From the NCBI RefSeq assembly GCF_025716945.1, contig NZ_JAOVZT010000001.1, positions 1 to 64,000 of the forward strand: a DNA stretch of 64,000 nucleotides. The letters are read 5' to 3'. Below are positions 29,841 to 38,506 of this stretch, piece after piece. The notes under the pieces are model-generated. The model worked only from the letters and a program-made list of their open reading frames with translations, searched no databases and was not told the origin of the DNA. How positions within the stretch are numbered: the stretch's first letter is position 1; every line of letters starts with the position of its first letter. Position numbers and translations under genes: made by a program. Source of the stretch: Geodermatophilus sp. YIM 151500 (lineage in GTDB: Bacteria > Actinomycetota > Actinomycetes > Mycobacteriales > Geodermatophilaceae).

Positions 29841-30020
29841 TCAGAAGTCGTGGGCCTCGTCGTAGCCGTAGTCGCCCCCGGTGTCGGCCGGGGAGCCGGA
29901 CGGCGACGCCGCCTCGGGCCGCCCGCGGCCGGGCGCCGGCGGCGGCGCGCTCCCGCCGACCTCCTCGTGGACCAGGTCGTAGCCGTAGTCGTCCGACGCG
30001 TCCCGCCGCTGCTCGGTCAC
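29841..30020 (-). CDS. Small acidic protein with two YGYD repeats, unknown function
   Basis: A 59-residue protein read from GTG 30020, which has GAGGGG about 5 bases in front. Two near copies of a motif, DDYGYDLVHEE (about residues 10-20) and GDYGYDEAHDF (the C-terminus), flank a Pro/Gly/Ser-rich linker. No membrane segment or cysteine. I do not recognise a named family. The duplicated aromatic-acidic motif with a conserved His suggests a short linear binding element. It lies between the F420 oxidoreductase and the FKBP lipoprotein genes on the same strand. Confidence 0.5.
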   Translation of the reverse strand: MTEQRRDASDDYGYDLVHEEVGGSAPPPAPGRGRPEAASPSGSPADTGGDYGYDEAHDF

Positions 30021-30138
30021 GGACCCCCCTCGCGGTCGACCCGCGGGCGGACGTCGTCCCGCGGTCGGCCCATGCTCGACCGCGCGCTCGTCCGACCGCA
30101 AGACCGGGGCGGCCGCGCCGTCGTCGGGGGTGCCCCGG

Positions 30139-30735
30139 TCACGCGCCGACCTCCACGAGGTCGAGGACGAAGGTGAGCGTCGCGCCGCCGGGGATCGGAC
30201 CCACGCCCTCCTCGCCGTAGGCGAGGTCGCTCGGGATGGTGACCTGCCGGCGGCCGCCGACCCGCATGCCGGTGATGGCCTGCTCGAAACCGGGGATGAC
30301 CTGCCCCGCGCCGAGGGTGACCGGCAAGGTCTCCTCGGGTCCGCGGCTCCAGGAGGAGTCGAACTCCTCCCCGGTCTCGTAGAACCCACCCACGTACTTG
30401 ACGGCCACGGTCGACCCGGCCACCGCCTCGGCGCCGTCCCCGACCACGACGTCGCTGACCACGAGGTCGCACGGCGGCGGGGCGTCGGAGGGCGGCACGT
30501 CGGGCGCCACGGCCAGGTCGGTGGAGACCTCCCCGCCCGGCGCCGCCGTCGGCTCGCGGGTCTCGCACGCCGCGCCCCCACCGCCGCCGGGGGACGCGGT
30601 GTCCGGGGTGCCGGCGGTGGTGGGCGCCCCGGCGGTGCCCGAGGCGGAGCCGCCGGGGTCGTCGCCGCCGCAGGCGGTCAGCAGGGCGCAGAGGGTGAGT
30701 GCCAGCAGCGCACGCGGCACGGGACGACGGGGCAT
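30139..30735 (-). CDS. FKBP-type peptidyl-prolyl isomerase lipoprotein
   Basis: Exported lipoprotein: MPRRPVPRALLALTLCALLTAC is a lipoprotein signal with Cys22 as the lipidated residue. A Gly/Thr/Ser-rich linker follows to about residue 85, then one FKBP domain: VVVGDGAEAVAGSTVAVKYVGGFYETGEEFDSSW, VIPGFEQAITGMRVGGRRQVTIPSDLAYGEEGVGPIPGGATLTFVLDLVEV, with the FKBP active-site aromatic and Asp residues. 198 residues. ATG 30735 has AGGAGAG upstream. Likely catalyses proline isomerisation of exported proteins at the membrane surface. Confidence 0.92.
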   Translation of the reverse strand: MPRRPVPRALLALTLCALLTACGGDDPGGSASGTAGAPTTAGTPDTASPGGGGGAACETREPTAAPGGEVSTDLAVAPDVPPSDAPPPCDLVVSDVVVGDGAEAVAGSTVAVKYVGGFYETGEEFDSSWSRGPEETLPVTLGAGQVIPGFEQAITGMRVGGRRQVTIPSDLAYGEEGVGPIPGGATLTFVLDLVEVGA

Positions 30736-30763
30736 GGGCGCTCTCCTGGCGGCACGGGTGACG

Positions 30764-30824
30764 GGGCGGTGGTATCCCGGGTGGTGGGGTCCCGGGTGGT
30801 GGGGTCGCGGGGTGGTGGGGTCGG
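30764..30824. repeat. 15-bp G-rich tandem repeat
   Basis: Three to four imperfect copies of GGTGGTGGGGTCCCG between the FKBP lipoprotein start and the next gene. It sits where the promoter would be expected. The G-runs could form a quadruplex on the plus strand. Confidence 0.65.
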
Positions 30825-30919
30825 CGATCCGGACCGGATCACCGTGCGCGGCCCGGGGCGCCGCCCCAGTCTCGCAACCCGGTCCCCGCGGCATCGGGGC
30901 GGCACCGGAGCGGGCTCGA

Positions 30920-31540
30920 TCAGGGCACCAGGACCGTCGTCGTCACCCGGACGACGCCGGGCCGCGGCGGCACCGAGCCGAAACCGAAGGTCACCGGCGG
31001 CCGGACCGGGGCGAGCGCGCCGAGGGACGCGCCGTCCCAGGTCGCCCGGAGGCCGGTGACGGCGTGCAGGTCCTGCACGCCGTACCACTCGGTCCGCCCG
31101 CTCCCGGCCGAGCCGGTGGTGCGCAGGCCGGTGAGGGCGCGGGCCGGCCGGTCGAGCAGGCCGATCCACGGCGGCCACCGGGCCAGGCGGGCCGGCACGG
31201 CGCGCAGCAGCCGGCCCAGCGGCGGCCGCCGGCCCGTGCGGAACGCCAGCCGCAGCGGTCCGGCGGTGACGGCCCACGTGGCGCCGTCGGGCCGGTCGAC
31301 CGCGACGTCGACCAGCCGGACCTCGTCGAAGACGTAGGTCGACGCGATGAAGTCGGCCACCTCCGGCCGCGGCGCGAGCAGCAGCCGGTGCCCGTCGGGT
31401 CGCTGCAGCATCACGTCGGACACGGGCCCGAACGGCGAGCGCGGCCAGTGCCCGACGACGACCCGGGTGCCCGAGGTCGTCCCGAGGCCGGCGATCCACC
31501 CGTCGAAGCGCAGCCGGCCGGTCAGCTCGGTCCCCGCCAC
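30920..31540 (-). CDS. Conserved actinobacterial protein of unknown function
   Basis: 206 residues, no signal peptide or membrane segment. Recurrent features are VVVGHWPRSPFGPVSDVMLQRPDGHRLLLAP, FIASTYVFDEVRLVDVAV, a Pro/Arg-rich central section and EWYGVQDLHAVTGLRATWDGASLGALAPVRPPVTFGFGSVPPRPGVVRVTTTV. It looks like a beta-rich fold with a hydrophobic C-terminal half, and I recall similar unnamed proteins in actinobacteria. Codon use and clean frame support a real gene. Function cannot be assigned. It is tail-to-head with the SARP regulator, whose stop is 29 bases upstream of its start. Confidence 0.7.
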   Translation of the reverse strand: MAGTELTGRLRFDGWIAGLGTTSGTRVVVGHWPRSPFGPVSDVMLQRPDGHRLLLAPRPEVADFIASTYVFDEVRLVDVAVDRPDGATWAVTAGPLRLAFRTGRRPPLGRLLRAVPARLARWPPWIGLLDRPARALTGLRTTGSAGSGRTEWYGVQDLHAVTGLRATWDGASLGALAPVRPPVTFGFGSVPPRPGVVRVTTTVLVP

Positions 31541-31569
31541 CGCCGGGACCTAGCCCGGACGGCGTCCGG

Positions 31570-34518
31570 TCAACCGCCGGCCCGACCGCCCGGCGCCGGA
31601 CCGGACGCGCGGTGGATGGCGGCCCGGGCGTGCGCGACCGCCGCCGCGACGGGCATCCCGGCGCCCGCGGCGAGGCCGGCGTCGGTCGCCGCCGGCCCGA
31701 GGCCGCGCCGGAGGGCGGCGCAGGCCTCGTCCAGCGCCGCCATCTCCCGCCCGAGTTCGGGGAGCCGCTCGAGGTTGGCCAGGACGGCGCCGGCGAGCAG
31801 CGCCGCGTCCCGCTCGGCCCCGAGCCGGGCGAGGAGGACCGCGAGGTGCAGCAGCACCCACCACTGGGAGAACTCGTTGCCGAGGTCCTCCCACGCGTCG
31901 AGCACCTGCGCGAACTGCCGAACGGCCGCGGCGTCCGTCCCCTCCCGGGCCGTCAGGGCGACGGCGGAGGTGCGCGCGAGCATGACGAACAGCCGGTTGT
32001 CGGCCGGGGTGCCGTGCCGGACGGCCGACTCGTAGGCAGCGAGCGCCCGGCCGGGGTCGCGCTGCGCCTCGGCCTCGCCGAGCACGAAGCAGGCCCAGCT
32101 CGACGCCGTGGGGTTGCCGGTCGCCCGGGCCCGCTCCACCAGCGCCGGCAGGGCCGCAGCCGCGTCCGCCGCGCCTCCGACGTAGGTGAGCGCCTGGTAC
32201 GCCGAGATGTCCTCGAGCAGCCCGTCGACCTCCTCGCCGGCCGCCCGGTGCAGCGTCGCGCTGCGCCGGAACAGGTCGACGGCCTCGGCCCGGTGCCGGA
32301 ACATCGCCTCGCAGGCGACCTGGTTGACCGCTCGCGCCGCGGCGGGCGCGTCGAACCCCCCGGCCGCCGCCACGCCCCGGCGGGCCAGCTCGCCGGCCCG
32401 GGTGACGTCGCCGACCGCCCAGGACGCCGCCGCGGCGGCGGCGAGCGCGTCGGGCAGCCGCGGGTGCTCGACTTCCCACCCCGCCACCGCGAGGCCCCAG
32501 TCGAGCAGGTCGAGGCGCTGCCGGAGGTAGGCGTAGGGCATCACGTCGGCGGCCAGGCGGACGGCCAGCGGCTGGTCGTGCTCGGCGGCGAAAGACCAGG
32601 CGGCGTGCAGGTCGGGGCCGAGGGCGGCGATCGCGGCCACCGCCGCCGGCTCGTCCGGGCCGGTCAGCAGCGGCGTCAGCCCGGCCAGCCGGCGGGCGAC
32701 GTCGCAGGCGTGGCGGGCCCGCAGGGCGTGCCTCTCGGCCGGGTCGAGCCGCTCCCGCGTGTAGGTCCGCAATGTCTCCAGCAGCCAGAACCGGCCCTCC
32801 CCCGCCTGGACCAGCGACTGCTCGACCAGGCGCGCGAGCAGCGGACCGACCGACGGGAGCGGGAGCCCGTCGTCGGCGCACACGGCCTCGACCCGGTCGA
32901 GCGGGAAGGAGCCCGGGAAGACGCCGAGGCGCACGAGCAGCCGCGCCTCGGCGTCGCCCAGCAGGCCGAACGACCAGTCGACCACGGCCCGGACCGACCG
33001 GTGCCGCGCGGCCGCCGTCCGCCGTCCGCCGGTGAGCAGGTCGAGGCCCGAACCGAGCCGGTCGGCGAACTCCCGCAGGCCGAGCGCGGGGGCGCGGGCC
33101 GCGCCGATCTCGATCGCCAGCGGCAGGCCGTCGAGGCGGCGGCAGGTGGCCACCACCAGGTCGAGGTCCTCGTCGGAGAGCCGGTCGACCTCCAGGCCGG
33201 GCGCGCGCGCCACGAACAACCGGACGGCCGGGTTGTCCCGGTCGGGTCCCGCGGGCAGCGGCAGCGGCGCGAGCACGTGCACGTGCTCGCCCGCCGCGGC
33301 CAGGCGCTCGCGGCTGGTGGCCACCAGCGTGAGCTCCGGCGCGGCGGCGAGCAGCCGCTCCACGAGCGGGGCCAGCGGCTCGAGCACGGTCTCCGCGTTG
33401 TCCAGGACGAGGACGCCGCGGTGCCCGGCCAGCGCGGCGGCCAGGCCCGCGGCCGGATCGGGGCCGTGCGGACGCTCGGTCCCGGCCGCCTCCGCCACGG
33501 CGTCGGCCAGCCGCTGGCCGGTCACCGCCGACAGGTCGACCCACCAGACCCGCCGGCCGTCGGCGGCCAGCTCGTGCGCCACCTCGAGCACCAGCCGGGT
33601 CTTGCCCACGCCGCCCGGGCCGACCACCGTGACCAGCCGCTGCTCGGCCAGGCACGACCGCAGCAGGGCGCGGTCCTCCGCCCGGCCCAGGAGCTCCCCC
33701 GGCCGCCAGGGCAGCGCCCGCGCGGCGGTCGGCGGCGTCGGCGCCGGCGTCGTCCCCGGCCGGGGCGGCGGCCGCGACGACGCGGACCCGCCGTCCCCGC
33801 GCAGGATGCGCGTCTGGAGCTCGCGGAGCGAGGCCGACGGGTCCATGCCCAGCTCGTCGGCCAGCGCCGCCCGGTGGCGGCGGAAGGCCTCGAGCGCCTC
33901 GGCCGGCCGCCGGTCGGCCTCCAGTGCCCGCATCAGGACCTCGACCGGCCGGGACCGCAGCGGCTCGCGGGCCACCAGCTCGCGGGCGGCCCCGATCGCC
34001 TCGCCCACCGCACCGGACTCCAGCAGCAGCGCGGCGCGGTCCTCCTGCGCCGCGGTCCGCAGCTCCTCCATCCGCACGGCCCGGCCACGCGCGAACGCCT
34101 CGGCGAACTCGCCGAAGGCCGGGCCCCGCCACAGCGCGAGCGCCTCGTCGAGCCGGGCGACCGCCCCCGCCGGGTCCGCGGGCACCAGTCGCCGGGCCTC
34201 CCGGCAGCCCGCCTCGAACCGCTCCGCGTCGACCGCGCTCGGCTCGACGGCCAGCTCGTACCCCGGTGACCGGGTGCGCACGAGGTGCCCGAGCGGGCCG
34301 AGCCGGGCCCGCAGCCGGCGCACCACCTGGTGCAGCGCGTTGACCGGGTCGTCCGGCGGCTGGTCCGGCCACAGCGCGTCGACCAGCCGGGACACCGGGA
34401 CGGCGGTGCCGGGCTGGAGGAGCAGGGCCACGAGCAGCGCGCGCGACCGGCTGCCCGGGAGCGGGATCCGCTCGGCCGCCACCTCGACCTCGAGCGGACC
34501 CAGGACGCGGAAGAGCAT
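31570..34518 (-). CDS. AfsR/SARP-type transcriptional regulator with ATPase and TPR domains
   Basis: 982 residues. Residues 1-95 form an OmpR-like DNA-binding domain (MLFRVLGPLEVEV, SRLVDALWPDQPPDDPVNALHQVVRRLRARLG). Residues 95-250 form the bacterial transcriptional activation domain (GYELAVEPSAVDAERFEAGCREARRL to AFRRHRAALADELGMDPSASLRELQ). An NB-ARC-type ATPase follows, with P-loop VTVVGPGGVGKTRLVLEV and Walker B region GVLVLDNAETVL. The C-terminal 400 residues are helical repeats of TPR type. ATG 34518 has GAGGTGG upstream. Divergent from an FAD oxidoreductase gene across 160 bases that contain two direct repeats, so it probably activates that gene. Confidence 0.9.
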   Translation of the reverse strand: MLFRVLGPLEVEVAAERIPLPGSRSRALLVALLLQPGTAVPVSRLVDALWPDQPPDDPVNALHQVVRRLRARLGPLGHLVRTRSPGYELAVEPSAVDAERFEAGCREARRLVPADPAGAVARLDEALALWRGPAFGEFAEAFARGRAVRMEELRTAAQEDRAALLLESGAVGEAIGAARELVAREPLRSRPVEVLMRALEADRRPAEALEAFRRHRAALADELGMDPSASLRELQTRILRGDGGSASSRPPPRPGTTPAPTPPTAARALPWRPGELLGRAEDRALLRSCLAEQRLVTVVGPGGVGKTRLVLEVAHELAADGRRVWWVDLSAVTGQRLADAVAEAAGTERPHGPDPAAGLAAALAGHRGVLVLDNAETVLEPLAPLVERLLAAAPELTLVATSRERLAAAGEHVHVLAPLPLPAGPDRDNPAVRLFVARAPGLEVDRLSDEDLDLVVATCRRLDGLPLAIEIGAARAPALGLREFADRLGSGLDLLTGGRRTAAARHRSVRAVVDWSFGLLGDAEARLLVRLGVFPGSFPLDRVEAVCADDGLPLPSVGPLLARLVEQSLVQAGEGRFWLLETLRTYTRERLDPAERHALRARHACDVARRLAGLTPLLTGPDEPAAVAAIAALGPDLHAAWSFAAEHDQPLAVRLAADVMPYAYLRQRLDLLDWGLAVAGWEVEHPRLPDALAAAAAASWAVGDVTRAGELARRGVAAAGGFDAPAAARAVNQVACEAMFRHRAEAVDLFRRSATLHRAAGEEVDGLLEDISAYQALTYVGGAADAAAALPALVERARATGNPTASSWACFVLGEAEAQRDPGRALAAYESAVRHGTPADNRLFVMLARTSAVALTAREGTDAAAVRQFAQVLDAWEDLGNEFSQWWVLLHLAVLLARLGAERDAALLAGAVLANLERLPELGREMAALDEACAALRRGLGPAATDAGLAAGAGMPVAAAVAHARAAIHRASGPAPGGRAGG

Positions 34519-34564
34519 CGCCGGCCACCTCGACGGTTGGACCGGCGCAGTCTGCCACGCCGGC

Positions 34565-34606
34565 GACAGCGCGGACGCCCTCCGCGGCGCCGGGCCGACA
34601 GCGCGG
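34565..34606. promoter_or_regulatory. Direct repeat GACAGCGCGG, possible SARP operator
   Basis: GACAGCGCGG occurs at 34565-34574 and 34597-34606, 32 bases (three helical turns) apart, in the divergent region between the SARP-type regulator and the FAD oxidoreductase. SARP proteins bind direct repeats near the -35 box, so this is a candidate site. Confidence 0.35.
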
Positions 34607-34678
34607 TGACAGGCCCCGCCCCGAGGCTCGGCGCACCGGCCGCTCCACCTGCGGCCCTGGCCCGGAGGGACGACCGCC

Positions 34679-35905
34679 ATGTCCACGTCCACCGCCCCGT
34701 TCGACGCGATCGTGGTCGGCGCCCGCTGTGCCGGTGCCTCGACCGCGATGCTGCTCGCCCGCCGCGGTCACCGGGTGCTGCTGGTCGACCGCAGCCGCTT
34801 CCCCAGCGATCTGCGGCTGTCCACCCACCTGGTCTGGCAGCCCGGTGTCGCGCGGCTCGAGCGGTGGGGGCTGCGCGAGCAGGTCGCGCGGTCGGGCTGC
34901 CCGCCCATCGTCGAGGGCACCGTCGACTTCGGGGACTTCGTCCTCACCGGCCGGGTTCCTCCGGCCGGGGACGTCGAGGAGGCCTACGCGCCCCGGCGCC
35001 GGGTGCTCGACACCATCCTCGTCGAGGCCGCCGTCCGTGCCGGCGTGGAGCTGTGGGACGGCTGCACCGTCGACGGGCTGCTCACCGACGGCGACGAGCG
35101 CGGCGAGCCCCGGGTCACCGGCATCACGGGCCGGACCGGCGGCCGGACCCGGGTGACCGCGAGCGCGCCGGTGGTCATCGGCGCCGACGGGATGCGCTCG
35201 GTGGTGGCCCGGCTCGTCGACGCCCCGGCGTACCTCGAGCGGCCGGCGCTGAACGGCACCTGGTTCAGCTACTGGAGCGGGCTCGGGCTGCCGCACTCGA
35301 CCCTGTACGTGCGGCCCTACCGCACCGTCGCCGCGAACCCCACCAACGACGGGCTCACCGTCGTGGGCCTCAACTGCCCGGTCGACGAGTTCCGCCGGCA
35401 CCGCTCCGACGTCGGTGGCTTCGTCACCCGCACCGTCGAGGAGTGCGCGCCCGAGCTCGCCGACCGGCTCCGGTCCGGCACCCGCGAGGAGCGCTGGAGC
35501 GGCGCCGCCGTCCCGAGCTTCTTCCGGCGTCCGTCCGGGCCCGGCTGGGCCCTCGTCGGGGACGCCGGCTACGTCAAGGACCCGTGCACCGCCCAGGGCA
35601 TCACCGACGCGTTCTCCTCCGCGGAACTGCTCGCCGAGGCCGTCGACGACGCGCTGCGCGGCCGCCGCGGCTGGGGCGAGGCGCTGTCCGGCTACCAGCG
35701 GCGGCGCGACGAGGCCGCGATGCCGATGTACGAGTTCACCTACGCCCAGTCGTCGCTGGAGCCGCCCCCGCCGGAGATGCGGGAGCTGCTCGCCTCGCTG
35801 GCCGGCGACCCGGACGCCGCATCCGGCTTCTTCGGCGTGTTCGCCGGCACGGTGCCGGTGCAGGCCCTCTTCGGCGCGCCCGAGCCCGCCTCGTCCGCCG
35901 CCTGA
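34679..35905 (+). CDS. FAD-dependent oxidoreductase of the geranylgeranyl reductase/monooxygenase type
   Basis: 408 residues. N-terminal FAD-binding segment DAIVVGARCAGASTAMLLARRGHRVLLVDRS, where the second Gly of the G-x-G-x-x-G motif is replaced to give GARCAG, typical of this actinobacterial group. Also present are VIGADGMRSVVARLVDA (D-G motif) and ALVGDAGYVKDPCTAQGITDAFSSAELLAEAV (G-D motif). Substrate unknown; relatives reduce isoprenoid chains or hydroxylate aromatics. ATG 34679 has GGAGGGAC upstream. Divergent partner of the SARP-type regulator. Confidence 0.85.
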   Translation: MSTSTAPFDAIVVGARCAGASTAMLLARRGHRVLLVDRSRFPSDLRLSTHLVWQPGVARLERWGLREQVARSGCPPIVEGTVDFGDFVLTGRVPPAGDVEEAYAPRRRVLDTILVEAAVRAGVELWDGCTVDGLLTDGDERGEPRVTGITGRTGGRTRVTASAPVVIGADGMRSVVARLVDAPAYLERPALNGTWFSYWSGLGLPHSTLYVRPYRTVAANPTNDGLTVVGLNCPVDEFRRHRSDVGGFVTRTVEECAPELADRLRSGTREERWSGAAVPSFFRRPSGPGWALVGDAGYVKDPCTAQGITDAFSSAELLAEAVDDALRGRRGWGEALSGYQRRRDEAAMPMYEFTYAQSSLEPPPPEMRELLASLAGDPDAASGFFGVFAGTVPVQALFGAPEPASSAA

Positions 35906-35965
35906 CCGACCTGGGGCGCGCCGCAGCGCCGCCGTCCCCGCCGCCGGGACGGCGCCCCCGCGGGC

Positions 35966-37192
35966 GTGCGAGCATCGGACCTCGTGCAGCGACCGGGGCT
36001 GGGTGAGCTGCCCCGGGAGGTCGGGGTGCTCGCCGTCATCGCATTCGTGGTCGCCCTCGGCTTCGGCATCGTCGCCCCCGCCATCCCGGTCTACGCCCGC
36101 TCCTTCGGCGTCGGCACGACCGCGGTCGGCCTGGCGGTGAGCGCCTTCGCCTTCTTCCGGTTCGTCTCCGCCTTCGGCAGCGGCTCGTTCGTCGAGCGGT
36201 TCGGCGAGCGGGTCGTGCTGGCCGCCGGCCTGCTGGTCGTCGCGGTGACCACCGGGCTGGCCGGCCTGGCGCCGTCGTTCCCGCTGTTCCTCGGCCTGCG
36301 CGCGGCCGGCGGGGTGGGCAGCGCGATGTTCACCGTCTCGGCGCTGTCGCTGCTGCTGCGGGTGACCCCGCCGTCGCACCGCGGCCGGGCGGCGGCGACC
36401 TGGCAGGGCGGTTTCATCCTCGGCGGCATCGCCGGGCCGGCCGCCGGCGGGCTGCTGGCCGAGCTGTCCCCGCGGCTGCCGTTCCTCATCTACGCGGGCT
36501 TCCTGCTGGTCGCGGGCAGCGTCACCCTGCTGATGCTGCGGACGGAGGCGGTCCCGGCGCCGCCCGGCCGGCTGCCGGCCGCGGCCGGGCCCGACCTGGA
36601 GCCCGCGCCGCTGCCCCTGCTCGCCGCGCTGCGGACCCGCGCGTACCTGGCCGCGCTGGTCGCCAACCTCGGCGTCGGGTGGGTGCTGTTCGGCGTCCGC
36701 AACTCGCTGGTGCCGCTCTACGTCACCGAGGAGCTGGGCCGCACGGTCGCCTGGGCCGGGGCCGGCCTGCTGGCCGGCTCGGCGGCGCAGGCGCTCGGCC
36801 TGCTGCGCGCCGGGCGGCTCGCCGACACGTGGGGACGGCGTCCCGCGCTGGTGCTCGGCGCGGCGCTGGCCACCGGGTCGACGGCGATCCTCGTGCTGCC
36901 GCCGGTGCTGTGGGCCTTCCTGGTGTCGATGGCGGTGTTCGGCCTGGCGGCGTCGTTCCTGGGCAGCGCACCGGCCGCGCTGGTGGGCGACATCAGCCCC
37001 GCGCGCGGCGGCCGGGTCGTCGCGGTGTTCCAGATGGCCGCCGACCTCGGGGCGATCGTCGGGCCGCTGGCCGCCGGCTGGCTCACCGACGCGGTGTCGT
37101 ACCAGGCCGCCTTCGCCGCGACCACCGTCGTGCTGGCCGCGGGCCTGGTCGCCGCGCTCGCCCTGCCCCGGCGGAAGACCGCCCGCCCGTAG
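35966..37192 (+). CDS. MFS transporter
   Basis: Major facilitator with 12 membrane segments in 408 residues. Features: GVLAVIAFVVALGFGIVAPAIPVYARSFGVGTTAVGLAVSAFAFFRF, loop 2-3 GSFVERFGERVVL, SLLLRVTPPSHRGRAAATWQGGFILGGIAGPAAGGLLAE (motif C-like, usual for exporters of the DHA1 group) and LGLLRAGRLADTWGRRPALV. GTG 35966 is used; GTG 35984 is equally possible. Probably a drug or metabolite exporter. May be co-transcribed with the FAD oxidoreductase gene 60 bases upstream. Confidence 0.85.
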   Translation: MRASDLVQRPGLGELPREVGVLAVIAFVVALGFGIVAPAIPVYARSFGVGTTAVGLAVSAFAFFRFVSAFGSGSFVERFGERVVLAAGLLVVAVTTGLAGLAPSFPLFLGLRAAGGVGSAMFTVSALSLLLRVTPPSHRGRAAATWQGGFILGGIAGPAAGGLLAELSPRLPFLIYAGFLLVAGSVTLLMLRTEAVPAPPGRLPAAAGPDLEPAPLPLLAALRTRAYLAALVANLGVGWVLFGVRNSLVPLYVTEELGRTVAWAGAGLLAGSAAQALGLLRAGRLADTWGRRPALVLGAALATGSTAILVLPPVLWAFLVSMAVFGLAASFLGSAPAALVGDISPARGGRVVAVFQMAADLGAIVGPLAAGWLTDAVSYQAAFAATTVVLAAGLVAALALPRRKTARP

Positions 37193-37400
37193 CGCCCGCA
37201 CCCGCGGACGACCTGGGGCCCGGCGACGGCGAGCTCCTCCGGCCGCCGGCCGCCCGGCCGGGTCCCGGCCGCGCCCGTGCCCTGGTGCCCCTCGCACCCA
37301 GAGCACGGGGACACGCGGAGACGTCCTCGGGCCGGCGCGCCCCCCCGAGGCCACCGGATCCCTCCCCTGGCACCCGCAGCCGCCGGCCGTCGGCGGCCCG

Positions 37401-38114
37401 TCAGGCCGTCCGGGCAGCGAGGACGGCGGCCGGGACGCCGAGGCAGTTGGTCGCCAGGTGCAGCAGCACCGGCGCGAGCAGGCTGCCGCTGCGCAGCCGC
37501 AGCCAGGTGAACAGCACCCCCGCGGTGGCGGTGACCGCGCAACCGGCCAGCACGAGCGCCGCCCGCGCGACCGGCGACTCCGCCAGGTCGTTGGCCGCCA
37601 CGGCGCTCAGCGCGGGCCGCACGTGCCAGGCGCCGAACAGCGCGGCCGAGCCGAGCACCGCCGTCCGCGGCCGCACCACCCGGACCAGGGCGGCGAGCAG
37701 CACGCCGCGGAAGGCGACCTCCTCCCACAGCACGGTGCCCAACGGGATCCGCACGAGCACCTGGTGGGCGACCTGACCGCCGGAGAGGCCGGCCACCCGC
37801 GCGTCGGCCAGCAGCGGCCGCAGCGCGGGCACGGCCAGGGCGAGCCCGTAGCCGGCGGCGACGACGGCGGCGCAGGCGCCGCCCAGCCGCGCGCCGGCGG
37901 CCAGCCGCCCGGGCGACAGGCCGAGGGCCGTCCACGACAGGCCGCCGGCCCGGGCGGCGGCGAGCAGCGCAGCGGTGGCCGCCAGGTTGGCGGCGGCGTA
38001 CGACCCGGGGTAGCCCGGCAACCGGACGACGACCGCGTTGTTCCACGCGGCCAGCACGACGACCAGCGAGCCGGTGAACACGGCATCGCGGCGGCGACAC
38101 GGGTGAGCATGCAC
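37401..38114 (-). CDS. CPBP-family intramembrane glutamic protease
   Basis: Membrane protease of the CAAX/Abi (CPBP) family, 237 residues with about six hydrophobic segments. Catalytic motifs are present: VLWEEVAFRGVLLAALVR (E-E-x-x-x-R), FGAWHV (F-x-x-x-H) and LLHLATN (H-x-x-x-N). GTG 38081 is a possible later start. Starts only 2 bases from the divergent small membrane protein gene, so the two promoters must overlap each other's coding sequence or be leaderless. Confidence 0.85.
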   Translation of the reverse strand: MHAHPCRRRDAVFTGSLVVVLAAWNNAVVVRLPGYPGSYAAANLAATAALLAAARAGGLSWTALGLSPGRLAAGARLGGACAAVVAAGYGLALAVPALRPLLADARVAGLSGGQVAHQVLVRIPLGTVLWEEVAFRGVLLAALVRVVRPRTAVLGSAALFGAWHVRPALSAVAANDLAESPVARAALVLAGCAVTATAGVLFTWLRLRSGSLLAPVLLHLATNCLGVPAAVLAARTA

Positions 38115-38116
38115 GG

Positions 38117-38506
38117 GTGGTGACTTCCCGGAGGACCCACCGGCTCACGCTCGCGGCGGTCGGCGTGCCCTGCGTCGCCGCCGTCGTCGCCTTCGGCCCG
38201 CTGACGGCGGGCGCGCTGGTCGCGGTGGTCGCGGCGGGCGCGGTCGTCGCGGCGCTCGCGCTGGCCGGGTCGGCCGGCTCCGGTGCCGCTCCGGTCGGGC
38301 GCCGCGGGCTCCCCTGGCTGGTCTGGGGAGCCGCCGCGCTCGCGTGGGAGCTGACCGCGCTGGCCACCGACGGGCTGCCGACGCTCAGCGACCTGCTCGA
38401 CCCGGTGCTCGCCCGTCCCGCCGTCCGTGGTGCGGCGACCGCGGGTTGGCTCGCGGCGGGGGGCTGGCTGCTCGCCCGCCCGCGCCGTCCGGAGGCGGCC
38501 CGGTGA
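38117..38506 (+). CDS. Small membrane protein, unknown function
   Basis: 129 residues with three hydrophobic segments: LTLAAVGVPCVAAVVAFGPLTAGALVAVVAAGAVVAALALAG, LPWLVWGAAALAWELTAL and AATAGWLAAGGWLLA. The central W-G-x-x-A-L-A-W-E-L motif followed by PTLSDLLDPVL resembles an unnamed actinobacterial family that occurs beside short partners like the next gene. Overlaps that gene by GTGA at 38503-38506, implying a two-protein membrane complex. Start is GTG 38117 or GTG 38120. Confidence 0.65.
   Translation: MVTSRRTHRLTLAAVGVPCVAAVVAFGPLTAGALVAVVAAGAVVAALALAGSAGSGAAPVGRRGLPWLVWGAAALAWELTALATDGLPTLSDLLDPVLARPAVRGAATAGWLAAGGWLLARPRRPEAAR

Noticed and set aside
31550-37354. 1934-residue minus-strand open frame
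   Set aside because: It spans three unrelated genes on both strands and is composed of Arg/Ala/Gly/Pro-rich low-complexity residues, a high-GC artefact.
37193-37400. Possible small gene between the MFS transporter and CPBP protease
   Set aside because: No frame combines a plausible start signal with protein-like composition; nothing supported.
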